Assembly: GCA_965214625.1 (NCBI GenBank)
Contig: OZ243962.1
Coordinates: forward strand, 868,001 to 932,000
Source: G965214625 sp965214625
GTDB taxonomy: Bacteria; Pseudomonadota; Gammaproteobacteria; Arenicellales; Poriferihabitantaceae
Direction: 5' to 3'
DNA: 64,000 nucleotides
A model generated the notes under the pieces. It was given only the letters and a program-made list of their open reading frames with translations, was not told the DNA's origin and ran no database searches. A program made the translations under genes and the position numbers. Below are positions 48,571 through 58,026 of the stretch, piece by piece. Numbering within the stretch: the first letter of the stretch is position 1; every line of letters begins with the position of its first letter.

Positions 48571-49560
48571 TTACCCGTTTCTTTTCCGGGTTTCCCGGGG
48601 CGTGATACCAAAACTCGACACATAACGACTGCTGAAATGACCTGCCGACTTAAAACCACAGGCTAACGCAATATCGATGATCTTCGAGGAACTTTTTTCA
48701 AGCAGCATCCGAGCCGCTTCCAGTCGAAGCGCCAGATAATAGCGGGCTGGGGTAATATGCAAATGGCGCCTGAAAAGACGTTCCAGTTGCCGCTTTGAGA
48801 CACCGACCAGACCCGCCAGTTCATTCGGAGTCAGCGGTTGTTCAATATTCGCTTCCATGAGTTCAATGCATTCAAGCAAGGCGGGATGGTTTACACCGAT
48901 TCTGGCCTGCAAGTTCATTCTTTGAGGTTCACCGGCATAACGGATGTCCGGATGAATCATGCTGTCAGCAACCGATGCCGCCAGTTCATGACCATGATGA
49001 TGCTCTATCACATAGAGCATCATGTCCATCGACGCCACACCCCCTGAACAGGTAATTCGATTGTGGTCTATTTCATACACGTCCGAGGAAAGTTTGTGAT
49101 GGGGGTATCGGGTCGCAAACTGGACCATGTTCTCCCAATGCGTGGTACAGTGCAGCCCTTCGAGCAGCCCCGCTTGGGCCAAAACATGGCATCCGGTCTC
49201 AAGGCCGCCAATGATCATGTCCCGCCGACCCAGACCGGCCAACCAGTTCAGTGCCGGTTGATGCGTGAAATCATCCGGGTCAAAGGGCCCGCAGACAATC
49301 AACATCGACAGATCCGGTACATTGACAATGGAATAGTCTGCCGGCTGGCTCATCCCGTTGGACGCAACGACCCCCTCACCGTGGTCGGTGATGACCGACC
49401 ACTGATAAAGTGGTTTCCGAGAGAGTCGATTGGCAATACGTAATGGCTCGACCGCCGAGATAAACGGCAACATATTGAAGTGCCTGGCGAGATAGAAACC
49501 AACGTTCCTCTGTGCCCCCTTCCTGATGTAACCATATTCTGGATAACTCATTCGACTCAT
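48571..49560 (-). CDS. GlxA/GbdR-type AraC family regulator
   Basis: 329 residues: N-terminal class I amidotransferase-like (DJ-1/PfpI) ligand domain (about 15-200, with GGLETGCHVLAQAGLLEG) and C-terminal AraC helix-turn-helix pair (LAGLVGVSKRQLERLFRRH and IALACGFKSAGHFSSRY). This architecture is that of GbdR, CdhR, and related regulators of glycine betaine, dimethylglycine and carnitine use in Pseudomonas. It precedes the MttB-like and dimethylglycine dehydrogenase-like genes on the same strand, 134 bases apart, so it is the likely activator of that cluster. Confidence 0.9.
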   Translation of the reverse strand: MSRMSYPEYGYIRKGAQRNVGFYLARHFNMLPFISAVEPLRIANRLSRKPLYQWSVITDHGEGVVASNGMSQPADYSIVNVPDLSMLIVCGPFDPDDFTHQPALNWLAGLGRRDMIIGGLETGCHVLAQAGLLEGLHCTTHWENMVQFATRYPHHKLSSDVYEIDHNRITCSGGVASMDMMLYVIEHHHGHELAASVADSMIHPDIRYAGEPQRMNLQARIGVNHPALLECIELMEANIEQPLTPNELAGLVGVSKRQLERLFRRHLHITPARYYLALRLEAARMLLEKSSSKIIDIALACGFKSAGHFSSRYVSSFGITPRETRKRNG

Positions 49561-50021
49561 ATTCGAAAGACAGGCAGCGTATTATCATCAGCTTCTCAAC
49601 CATTGACAAGCAGCCGAAATCAATTTTGCCCGCTCCGCTGAGGCGCTGCCGCCTCGCGACCTCCCCGTCTGACTGAAATAAGAACAAAATCGGTACTTAC
49701 CGCGGATTGATCGCGTCATTGCCGATTATCCGCGAAACCTGCACTTTCCGTCACCCCGGTCTTACCCTCGCAAGACACGTCTCCGCTGACGGGTCTGGTC
49801 TGTCTCGTTGACCTGTTTGATACACTGCGAGAAGATCTTCGATGACGATGGCATGCGACACTCAGATGCAAACCGAGCAGTTGCGGGAAACCGCTTTCGA
49901 TTCCATGGCTCCAAATGGCCGTCCAATGCCCGTTTTCAATCGACAACGTCCGGAATTGACTCCGCACCCAACCCTGCTTATGCTAACAATCGGCATTGAG
50001 CACTGACAAATGGGGCAACTG
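49561..50021. other. Divergent intergenic region between the GbdR-type regulator and the hydroxyacid dehydrogenase
   Basis: About 460 bases. No supported gene; several short open frames on both strands have no domain. It must carry promoters for both neighbours, but I could not pick clear -35/-10 pairs. Confidence 0.3.
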
Positions 50022-50912
50022 ATGACGACTATCGCAATTATTGGCACCGGCAATATGGGGGCACCCATGGCGTTGAACCTCAAGCAAGGCGGCTTCAGGG
50101 TAAAAGCCTACGACCTGGTGACCCGCAAGCTGGATGCCTTGACACCGCATGGAATTGAAAAGTGTGACAATCATCAACAGTGTGTCACTGGGGTCGATGC
50201 CGTTTTGACCATGCTGCCCTCTGGCGTCGAAGTCAAGGATGTTTATCACAATCAGGTGCTCAATGCCGTCAAACCGGGTTGTCTGCTGATTGACAGCTCT
50301 ACGATTGATCTGGCGGATGCACAGGCGTTGCATGCCACCGCCCGCCGTCGAGCATTGAGAATGCTCGACGCGCCGGTTTCAGGGGGCACGGTCGGTGCCA
50401 AAAACGGAGCACTCACCTTTATGGTCGGAGGCGATCCGGACACGCTGGATACCGCCCGGGTATTTTTCAATGCCATGGGGAAATCAATCATCCACTGTGG
50501 GACCGGCGGGATGGGGCAAGCCGCCAAAATGTGCAATAATCTGATGCTTGGCATTCAGATGGCTTCCGTTGCCGAAGGATTCAACCTCGCCAGGCAGTGT
50601 GGACTGTCTGACGAGACACTGTTTGAAGTTGCCACACAATCCTCGGGAAACTGCTTTGCGCTCACGACCTTTTGCCCTATCCCCGATCTCGTTGCAAGCG
50701 CACCCTCAAGTCATGGCTTTCGCCCTGGATTCTCCACCGGACTGATGCTCAAGGACATGAATCTCGCGCTCAATGCCGCTGAGCTTTCCAAGCTCGATCT
50801 TTCGACCGCGAAAGAGGCGGCAAAAATATATGATGCCTTCGCAGCACAAGGCAATGCCAACAAGGATTTTTCGGCCATCTATCAGTTCGTCGGCCAAATC
50901 GAAAAACCATGA
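50022..50912 (+). CDS. 3-hydroxyisobutyrate dehydrogenase-family enzyme (MmsB-like)
   Basis: 296 residues, beta-hydroxyacid dehydrogenase: N-terminal AIIGTGNMGAPMALNL, substrate motif DAPVSGGTVGAKNGALT, catalytic Lys in MGQAAKMCNNLMLG. Oxidises 3-hydroxyisobutyrate to methylmalonate semialdehyde, and homologues also act on 3-hydroxypropionate. Given malonyl-CoA decarboxylase and DMSP genes nearby, a role in C3-acid use is plausible. Start at ATG 50022 with GGGG six bases upstream; ATG 50010 is an alternative. Confidence 0.9.
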   Translation: MTTIAIIGTGNMGAPMALNLKQGGFRVKAYDLVTRKLDALTPHGIEKCDNHQQCVTGVDAVLTMLPSGVEVKDVYHNQVLNAVKPGCLLIDSSTIDLADAQALHATARRRALRMLDAPVSGGTVGAKNGALTFMVGGDPDTLDTARVFFNAMGKSIIHCGTGGMGQAAKMCNNLMLGIQMASVAEGFNLARQCGLSDETLFEVATQSSGNCFALTTFCPIPDLVASAPSSHGFRPGFSTGLMLKDMNLALNAAELSKLDLSTAKEAAKIYDAFAAQGNANKDFSAIYQFVGQIEKP

Positions 50913-50975
50913 CCGTGTCCATCGGACGACATGCTCGAATCGACCATTGACCGGTTGACCCATCCAGGATTTCTC

Positions 50976-51470
50976 ATGTCTTCATCCCGTTCACAGACGG
51001 ACATACACGTTCGCAAAGCATCCCTTCAAGACGTCCGCCAGCTAGCCGAATTTAACCGGAAAATGGCCATGGAAACAGAGCAGATCGCCCTGCAGCCCAA
51101 CGTCATACTGTGCGGTGTGCAGCGGCTGATTGAAGATGAAAATCGGGGCTTTTATCTGGTCGCGGAAACAAACGATGAACTGGTGGCCTCGTTGATGGTG
51201 ACCAAGGAATGGAGCGACTGGCGAAATGGTGAATTCTGGTGGATCCAGAGTGTCTACGTGATTGAGTCATGGCGTCGATGCGGTGTATACACCCTGCTTT
51301 ATCAAACAGTCAAAGACCTCTCCGCCAACCGTAGTGATGTTTGTGGCTATCGTCTCTATGTGGAAAAAGACAACGCCATCGCGCAGTCGACCTATCTCAA
51401 GACAGGCATGCATGAAACCGCCTATCTGCTGTATGAAGAACTCAAGCCAACCACCCGATTCATATTGTAG
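50976..51470 (+). CDS. GNAT family N-acetyltransferase
   Basis: 164 residues. Acetyl-CoA-binding motif A region VYVIESWRRCGVYTLLY and motif B with KDNAIAQSTYLKTGM; N-terminal VRKASLQDVRQLAEF is the usual first strand and helix. Substrate not known. Start at ATG 50976, which has AGGA about seven bases upstream; an in-frame ATG at 50931 adds 15 residues. Same strand as the dehydrogenase, 63 bases downstream, so cotranscription is possible. Confidence 0.85.
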   Translation: MSSSRSQTDIHVRKASLQDVRQLAEFNRKMAMETEQIALQPNVILCGVQRLIEDENRGFYLVAETNDELVASLMVTKEWSDWRNGEFWWIQSVYVIESWRRCGVYTLLYQTVKDLSANRSDVCGYRLYVEKDNAIAQSTYLKTGMHETAYLLYEELKPTTRFIL

Positions 51471-51578
51471 CTGCCCGGTGATTGTCCCCGTCAGTCCATC
51501 AGCCTGTGATGTTCCCTGATACGTTGTCGCCTCGCCATGCAGGTGCCTGACCAACCACACCGGTCCGGCCTCGAAGCA

Positions 51579-52904
51579 CTACCTTTTTTTCAGCAGCCTG
51601 GATACCTGGCTAGATGCGACGATTTCGTGCTGGTTGACATACCGCTCATGATTCTTTTCTATCTCTCTTAGCATATATCGATAATTCACCATGATCCCCG
51701 CCGATTGCCGGAGTCCGTTTTCCGATACATCCGCCATCCAATTGATTCCTTCCAGACTCGCTCCGTTGCCCAGATGAAAGCGGGCAACCGGATCCAGGGG
51801 TTTATGGCGTCTTTTTTCCAGAAGGAAATACTGTGCGGCCAATGGCAGGAGCAACTTCTGCAACCGCTTTTGTTCCAGTACATTGTCCACCCAGTTGCCG
51901 GTCCGGATTGCCGCTTTGAACCAGTCCCGCTCGGCATCAGAATCGATGGCCAGGTCCTCGTCGGACGCCGTGCGCAGCCAGTCCATGAACTTGGGAGCCG
52001 GTGACAGTGTGATGAAGGTCTTCAAGCCAGGCAGGCTGCGCTTCAGGTCCTCGACCACCTGTTTGATCAGGAAGTGGCCAAAAGAGATCCCTTTCAAGCC
52101 ATACTGACAGTTCGAAATCGAATAAAACACCGCCGTATTCGCCTCACTGGCTGCAATCGGGTGTCGTTTTTTCGACAGTACGGAGGCAATCCCCGATATC
52201 TTGCTGCGTGTCAGGGCCACCTCGACAAAGATCAGCGGTTCATCAATAAGTGCCGGATGAAAAAAGGCATAGCATCGCCGGTCTGGCGGATCAATACGAC
52301 GTCTCAAATCTGCCCAGTCCTGTATCTCGTGGACCGCTTCATAGCGGATGATCTTCTCAAGCACCGCCGCCGAGGTATTCCAGTCGATCCGCTCACTCAC
52401 CAGAAACCCGCGATTGAACCAGGAGGTGAACATGTGCTGAAAATCATTGTCGACAATCCGAAGCCGTTCATCATGCTCCATCTGATCCATCAGGTCGACA
52501 CGCATTCTGACCAGCGCCGCCGTTCCGCCCGAAGCCAGGTTCACTCTCCTTAAAAGCTCTCGGCGTCTTGGTTCGGATGTCCGATTCACGGCAATGGCAT
52601 CTTCCTGGCTACCCGATTGCCGATAGGCGCTGATAGACGATGACAGGGCATGATAATCCGGCCCGCCCTGCTCCATCAGGTACAGGAAAAAACGGCTTTG
52701 CTGATCCCGGTCAAGCGAGTGATAGACTGAGAGAACCTGCTCCGCCAGCGCGACACCCGAGGCTTCTCCGGCGACACTCAGCAAGTCAGTACAAAGTCGG
52801 ATCAGGTTTTCCTGCGGATTGCCCGAGTAGCGCTCATGATCGACCAGCGACCGACCACGCTGGGCCAGTGTCGAGAAAATATCCTTGAGAGAGAGATTTG
52901 ACAA
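51579..52904 (-). CDS. Malonyl-CoA decarboxylase
   Basis: 441 residues, MCD family: helical N-terminal domain (ASGVALAEQVLSVYHSLD, FNRGFLVSERIDWNTSA) and a GNAT-like C-terminal domain (FVEVALTRSKISGI, TAVFYSISNCQYGLKGISFGHFLIKQV, FITLSPAPKFMDWL). Converts malonyl-CoA to acetyl-CoA and CO2. The catalytic Ser in TLSPAP and Tyr/His region near the C-terminus (the NGASLEGINWMAD block) are present. In this neighbourhood it may complete a route from malonate or malonate semialdehyde to acetyl-CoA. Confidence 0.93.
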   Translation of the reverse strand: MSNLSLKDIFSTLAQRGRSLVDHERYSGNPQENLIRLCTDLLSVAGEASGVALAEQVLSVYHSLDRDQQSRFFLYLMEQGGPDYHALSSSISAYRQSGSQEDAIAVNRTSEPRRRELLRRVNLASGGTAALVRMRVDLMDQMEHDERLRIVDNDFQHMFTSWFNRGFLVSERIDWNTSAAVLEKIIRYEAVHEIQDWADLRRRIDPPDRRCYAFFHPALIDEPLIFVEVALTRSKISGIASVLSKKRHPIAASEANTAVFYSISNCQYGLKGISFGHFLIKQVVEDLKRSLPGLKTFITLSPAPKFMDWLRTASDEDLAIDSDAERDWFKAAIRTGNWVDNVLEQKRLQKLLLPLAAQYFLLEKRRHKPLDPVARFHLGNGASLEGINWMADVSENGLRQSAGIMVNYRYMLREIEKNHERYVNQHEIVASSQVSRLLKKR

Positions 52905-53006
52905 AACGCTGTCCTTTCAAATAATACTGATGTCATTCACCGGATAGGGAATGATACCCTGTTTACCCATCAAATTCAGACCCGTCGGACCGGGTCTCGC
53001 AGCAGG

Positions 53007-54125
53007 CTACTGCCACTTGTCATCGGCCACGACACTCTGTCGGCTTTCCTGACCCTCAATCTCCACGGTCAGCACCTGACCGGATGCGGCGTAAGCACGG
53101 TCCACGGTCGCAAAAGACAGATTGGTTTCATAGGTCGGTGAAAATGCCGCACTGGTCACAAAACCAACCGATTGCCCCTGGTGATTGCGCAGTGTCCAGG
53201 TCGACCGCGGGGAGATCAATGCATCACCGGCAATTTTCAGATGCACCACTTTGCGCAAAACGCCGTCCGCCTGGATTTTCACCAGGGCGGCCCGGGACAT
53301 ATATTCGGCCGGTTTGTCCAAATCACAAAATCGACTCAACCCGCATTCCAATGGATTATTGTCCAAACAGATGTCACTCCCATACGACAACAGGCCGGAC
53401 TCAAGTCGGTCTATCAGATTCGGGCAGCCCGCACGGATGTCATACTGCTGCCCGACTGTCCATATCGCATCCCATAAATCGAGTCCTTTGGATGCGTCCT
53501 GCAAATAGATTTCGTACCCACCCTGACCACTCCATCCCGAGCGCGCCAGCACCACCGGGGTGCCGGCAATCTCCGTCTCAATGAACCGAAAGAACTTCAT
53601 CTTCCGGACCTGTTCGCCAAGCAGGTCTGACATCAGATCATAGGATCTGGGGCCCTGTACCGCCAATGGACTGACATCCGGTTCGAAGATCGACACATCC
53701 ATCCCTTTGCCATAGGCAATGCCCTTCATCCACAACAAGACATCCGAATCCGCAACGGAGATCCAGAACCGATCCGGTGCCAGTCGGACAATCACGGGAT
53801 CATTCACGATACCGCCGTTCTCATCGACCAGCGGGGCATACATACACTGGCCGACACGACATCTGGAAAGATCCCGCGGTGTGACCAATTCAACCAGCGC
53901 AAGGGCATCGCGACCCGTCACCTCAACCTGGCGTTCAACTGAAACATCCCATATCTGCACATGCGCGCACAGATGACGATAATCTTCTTCCGGGCCGGCA
54001 TACACCGACGAAAGTATCATGTGGTTATAGACCGTAAATGCCTGAGCACCCTGCTCAAACACTCTGTGCTCGAAAGGGGTCTGTCGCAAACGGCGCGAGA
54101 GGACCAACCGAGGAGAAATCACCAT
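53007..54125 (-). CDS. dmdA: Dimethylsulfoniopropionate demethylase
   Basis: About 372 residues of the GcvT fold, matching DmdA: opening LVLSRRLRQTPFEHRVFEQG, AFTVYNHMIL, HVQIWDVSVERQVEVTG, RFWISVADSDVLLW, RSGWSGQGGYEIYL and DIRAGCPNLIDRLESGLLSYG. It moves a methyl group from DMSP to tetrahydrofolate, giving methylmercaptopropionate. The ordinary glycine-cleavage T-protein differs in these stretches and would sit with gcvH/P, which are absent. Start ATG 54125 directly precedes the conserved N-terminus. Divergent from the CoA ligase gene. Confidence 0.88.
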   Translation of the reverse strand: MVISPRLVLSRRLRQTPFEHRVFEQGAQAFTVYNHMILSSVYAGPEEDYRHLCAHVQIWDVSVERQVEVTGRDALALVELVTPRDLSRCRVGQCMYAPLVDENGGIVNDPVIVRLAPDRFWISVADSDVLLWMKGIAYGKGMDVSIFEPDVSPLAVQGPRSYDLMSDLLGEQVRKMKFFRFIETEIAGTPVVLARSGWSGQGGYEIYLQDASKGLDLWDAIWTVGQQYDIRAGCPNLIDRLESGLLSYGSDICLDNNPLECGLSRFCDLDKPAEYMSRAALVKIQADGVLRKVVHLKIAGDALISPRSTWTLRNHQGQSVGFVTSAAFSPTYETNLSFATVDRAYAASGQVLTVEIEGQESRQSVVADDKWQ

Positions 54126-54310
54126 GGGCGCATCTTTCAAAAAGTGCGTATTATGCATCAATATTCTAGAATTTCGACAAGATACAGACAAAAATCACTC
54201 TGTTTTTAATTCCATTGGAAACGACATTCTCCTGCTACATCCTGCCACGGAAAATATGATACTCTCTGGTCGCAACGAATCCGCTTTGGACACCAGATCT
54301 ATACATCACC

Positions 54311-55951
54311 ATGAAAGAAAACTACGATCGGCTGGATGCCGTCAGGGCACTCAATTATATTGAACTCAGTCCGATTTCGTTCTTGATCCGGGCGAGTGAT
54401 GTCTATCCCGATCATCCCAGTATTGTCTACGGGAACAGGCAGTATACCTGGAAACAGACGGCCCGAAGATGCAGACAACTGGCCTCCGCGTTAAATCGTT
54501 TGGGTGTCCGCAAGGGAACCACCGTATCCATGATGGCGGCCAATACCCCGGAACTCATTGAGGCCCATTATGGCATTCCGATGTCCGGTGGCGTCATCAA
54601 TGCGATCAATACCCGGCTGGATGCAGGAACAATTGCCTATATCCTGGAACATGGTGACTGTAAGGTGCTGATTACCGATACCCAGTTCTCATCCACCGTC
54701 AAAGCCGCATTGGCAACATTGAGTTCACCCCCTGTCGTGATCGACATCATCGACACTGAGGCCACTGTGAATGATGAAACCAGCGAGCAACTCGGCAGCA
54801 TGGACTACGAGGCACTCCTTGACAGCGGTGACCCGAACCGGGACTGGGGGCTGCCGGAGTCAGAATGGGATGCGATCGCGCTGAACTATACATCGGGAAC
54901 CAGCGGCCGCCCCAAGGGCGTTGTCTATCATCATCGGGGAGCCTATCTGATGTCGATGGGGACGATTGCGGCCTGGCAGATCGAGAAACATCCCAGGTAT
55001 CTTTACACCGTTCCCCTGTTTCACTGCAATGGATGGGGTCATGTGTGGACCATGGCGGTCATGGGGGGGACGCTGGTCTGCCACCGTGTGATCAGCGCCG
55101 ACCTCATTTTCAATGCTATCAAAACCCACCGTATCACCCATTTCGGCGCCGCACCGATTATTCTGGCAATGCTGGCCAATGCGCCGAAGCACCTCCAGCA
55201 TGTCCCGGATTATACGGTGCAGGTCATGACAGCCGGCGCGCCCCCCCCAAGTACCGTATTGAAGAAAACAGAGGAACTTGGATTCAATGTGATTCATGTC
55301 TATGGATTAACGGAAACCTACGGTCATGTCGTTTATTGTGACTGGCGTAATGAATGGTCAACACTCACCATTGCCGAACAGGCCGAAATCAAGGCCCGCC
55401 AAGGAGTCCGTTTGCAGATGATGGAAGGAGTCCGGGTGATCCGCCTTGATGACGGATCACCGGTCGAGGCCAATGGAGAAACCATGGGAGAAATTGTGTT
55501 GCGCGGAAACACCATCATGAAGGGATATTATAAGAATCCACACGCCACTGACGAGGCCTTCAAGGATGGATGGTTTCACAGTGGTGATCTTGCCGTGGTC
55601 CATCCCGATGGCTATATCGAAATCAAGGACCGACTGAAAGACATCATCATCTCCGGCGGAGAAAACATTTCCTCTATTGAAGTTGAATCAGTGCTGTATC
55701 GATTTCCGGCCGTTGCGGCGGCGGCGGTGGTTGCCAAACCCGATGAAAAGTGGGGGGAGTCTCCCTGTGCCTTCATCGAACTGAAAGCCAGGCAATCCAG
55801 TACAGAAGAAGATATTATTGCCTTTTGCAAAACACAGATGGCGGGATTCAAACGGCCCAAACAGATTGTCTTTATGGAGCTTCCCAAGACGTCTACGGGT
55901 AAAATACAAAAGTTCAAACTGAGAGATTTAGTGCGAGAGGGAAAGATCTAA
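54311..55951 (+). CDS. dmdB: Acyl-CoA ligase, methylmercaptopropionate-CoA ligase (DmdB)-like
   Basis: 546 residues, ANL superfamily: AMP-binding motif NYTSGTSGRPKGVVYHHR, HVYGLTETYGH, SGDLAVVHPDGYIEIKDRLKD and catalytic Lys in TSTGKIQKFKLR. The opening ELSPISFLIRASDVYPDHPSIVYG and the TAGAPPPSTVLKK segment are typical of the DmdB/medium-chain group. Placed divergently beside dmdA, it would activate methylmercaptopropionate, the second step of DMSP demethylation. A general medium-chain fatty-acid ligase cannot be ruled out. dmdC and dmdD are not in the window. Confidence 0.8.
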   Translation: MKENYDRLDAVRALNYIELSPISFLIRASDVYPDHPSIVYGNRQYTWKQTARRCRQLASALNRLGVRKGTTVSMMAANTPELIEAHYGIPMSGGVINAINTRLDAGTIAYILEHGDCKVLITDTQFSSTVKAALATLSSPPVVIDIIDTEATVNDETSEQLGSMDYEALLDSGDPNRDWGLPESEWDAIALNYTSGTSGRPKGVVYHHRGAYLMSMGTIAAWQIEKHPRYLYTVPLFHCNGWGHVWTMAVMGGTLVCHRVISADLIFNAIKTHRITHFGAAPIILAMLANAPKHLQHVPDYTVQVMTAGAPPPSTVLKKTEELGFNVIHVYGLTETYGHVVYCDWRNEWSTLTIAEQAEIKARQGVRLQMMEGVRVIRLDDGSPVEANGETMGEIVLRGNTIMKGYYKNPHATDEAFKDGWFHSGDLAVVHPDGYIEIKDRLKDIIISGGENISSIEVESVLYRFPAVAAAAVVAKPDEKWGESPCAFIELKARQSSTEEDIIAFCKTQMAGFKRPKQIVFMELPKTSTGKIQKFKLRDLVREGKI

Positions 55952-56001
55952 CCCCCGACACAAACCGATTTTCAACCCGATTAATTGATGTGACGAAAGA
56001 A

Positions 56002-57312
56002 ATGACTGAAATAAAAAAAGTAGCGGTACTCGGCTCAGGCACCATGGGATGCGGCATTGCAGGCGTGTGCGCAAACGCCGGTTACGAGGTATTGATGCTG
56101 GACATGGATCAATCTGCCTGTGCCCAAGCCAAACAAAGACTGGTGGCGGGTCGCTCACCCGTGATTCAGGATGAAGCAATGCTGGATCATATTCAGATCG
56201 GTTCTTTCGATCAGGACCTGGCCAAGGTGGCTGATTACGACTGGATCTGCGAAGCAATCATTGAAAATGTCGATATTAAACGTGAATTGTTTAGTAAAGT
56301 TGAACGGCTTCGTAGTGACGACTCCATCATCACCACCAATACATCCGGGATTCCACTGCAGGCGATCTACGCCAACATGCCTGATCGACTTAAACGGGAT
56401 ATTGCGGTCACCCATTTTTTCAATCCGGTCCATATCATGAAACTGGTGGAGTTGGTGCCCGGCGAAGAGACCCGACCGGAGGTCATCGACACTCTGGCAA
56501 CATTTCTTGGGCAAACCCTCAACAAAGGGGTCGTATACGCCAAGGATACCGTGAACTTTATTGGTAACCGGATCGGTTGTTTCTGGATGCTGTCTGCTTT
56601 GCAGCTGGCCGAAAAGGCCATTGCCGAAGAAGGATTGACAATTGAAACGGTCGATGCACTGATGTCCGCTCCGGTGGGTTTCCCGCCCACCGGGCTGTAT
56701 GGCCTGGTTGACCTGATCGGGCTGGATGTGATGTATAACGTCGGCAAGAATCTGGAGGTCAATCTGCCGGAGAATGATGCGGGGCGGCAATTCATCTCTT
56801 TTACACCCAGCATACAGAACCTCTATGACCGGGGACAACTGGGACGCAAAAGTGGCGGCGGGTTTTACAAGTTGATCCGCAACGATGATGGTAGCAAGAC
56901 GATGCAGGTGTTCGATACCGATGCCGGTCAGTGGCGCCTTTCCCAAGCCGTCACCCTGCCTGAAAGCGAGCAGACCTTGCGTGGTCTGTTTGACAGCGAC
57001 AGTGTCAATGGCCGACTGGTCAGGGCAATCATGTCGACGACATTGTGTTACGCTGCTGACCTGGTACCCGAAATCTCAAACGACATCGTGAATGTGGACC
57101 GAGCCATGCGCTGGGGATTCGGATGGAAAAAAGGACCTTTTGAAATGATTGATCTGCTGGGTGCTGAAACGTTGATTGCACTGTTAAACGAACAGAACAA
57201 AGCGCTGCCCCATATGCTGAAAGTCCTTGTCGAGGCGAACGAGTCCACCTTTTACCGAGATGACGGAAAGGAGCATCTTTCCATCACTGGCGAATGGCAT
57301 GCCACACGATAA
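56002..57312 (+). CDS. 3-hydroxyacyl-CoA dehydrogenase
   Basis: About 436 residues: N-terminal Rossmann domain VAVLGSGTMGCGIAG, catalytic His in AVTHFFNPVHIMKLVELV, then two copies of the C-terminal helical domain (VNFIGNRIGCFWML with LMSAPVGFPPTGLYGLVDLIGLD; and a second one from about 340 with VDRAMRWGFGWKKGPFEMIDLLG). NAD-dependent beta-oxidation step. No hydratase domain is fused. Follows the CoA ligase by 50 bases and probably shares its transcript. Start ATG 56002; a GTG at 55990 is equally possible. Confidence 0.92.
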   Translation: MTEIKKVAVLGSGTMGCGIAGVCANAGYEVLMLDMDQSACAQAKQRLVAGRSPVIQDEAMLDHIQIGSFDQDLAKVADYDWICEAIIENVDIKRELFSKVERLRSDDSIITTNTSGIPLQAIYANMPDRLKRDIAVTHFFNPVHIMKLVELVPGEETRPEVIDTLATFLGQTLNKGVVYAKDTVNFIGNRIGCFWMLSALQLAEKAIAEEGLTIETVDALMSAPVGFPPTGLYGLVDLIGLDVMYNVGKNLEVNLPENDAGRQFISFTPSIQNLYDRGQLGRKSGGGFYKLIRNDDGSKTMQVFDTDAGQWRLSQAVTLPESEQTLRGLFDSDSVNGRLVRAIMSTTLCYAADLVPEISNDIVNVDRAMRWGFGWKKGPFEMIDLLGAETLIALLNEQNKALPHMLKVLVEANESTFYRDDGKEHLSITGEWHATR

Positions 57313-57406
57313 AATGATCAAACAGGCGAAAACTGTCCCGTCTGCACGGACAACGCAAAGACGTCTCACGATATCATGAGGCAGTCGTACGGCACGGGAG
57401 TAGATC

Positions 57407-57541
57407 ATGTCAGGGCAATCCATTCATGCGGTTACCAATGACATTGAGAAACGCCTTGAAATGAAACCAGAAGAGACAAAATCAGTTATTGGCCGGGAAA
57501 ACCAACAAGGAATCAACTCAATCATACATCCGCAAGAATAA
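57407..57541 (+). CDS. Possible 44-residue peptide
   Basis: ATG at 57407 follows GGGAG at seven bases. The product is hydrophilic and Lys/Glu/Gln-rich, starts MSGQSIHAVTNDIEKRLEMK and has no recognised domain. Supported only by the ribosome site and open frame; it may be chance. Confidence 0.22.
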   Translation: MSGQSIHAVTNDIEKRLEMKPEETKSVIGRENQQGINSIIHPQE

Positions 57542-57609
57542 TAGGACACAACCGGTCCTTAAACTGTGCCTTGTTTACGTGTTATTCCTCCGGGCCTTCT
57601 TCATTTAAC

Positions 57610-58019
57610 TCAGTTTTCCAAACGCAAACCGGGGACACGTTCAAATTCCTGAACATTATTGCTCACCAGAATCAGGCCAAAGGAGCGTGCATGCATGGCC
57701 CGCCGCAATCATCTGGTCATAGGGATCGATCTGCCAACCGTCTTCGGAGCCAGTTCGGCCCGAATCTGATCCGTGTGCTGCGCAGCCGCCACATCATAAT
57801 TCAGCACGGACAAGCGAGCGACAAACGATTCAACAACTCGGGCATTCCTTGCCGGATCAGTGGACTTCTCTGCGCCGTAACTCTACGCCATCAGCGTCAC
57901 GCAGGAAACAGACAGCTGCACCCCATGGGCATCGAACGCATCACGAACAGACGCTGGCCGATTCTTCATCGTGTAATCACGACGTTGGTATCCAGCAGAT
58001 AGTCAGCATCAGAGTGCAT
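57610..58019 (-). pseudogene. Decayed VapC-type PIN toxin
   Basis: From ATG 58019: DADYLLDTNVVITR, then a stop caused by a one-base loss. In the next frame the VapC body continues (KNRPASVRDAFDAHGVQL, CVTLMA-stop-SYGAEKSTDPARN, VVESFVARLSVL, AAAQHTDQIRAELA), with an in-frame TAG replacing the conserved Glu of LMELxYG. A further shift precedes DPYDQMIAAGHA. At least three lesions, one in a catalytic residue. Non-functional. Confidence 0.8.
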
Positions 58020-58026
58020 TGCGCTC

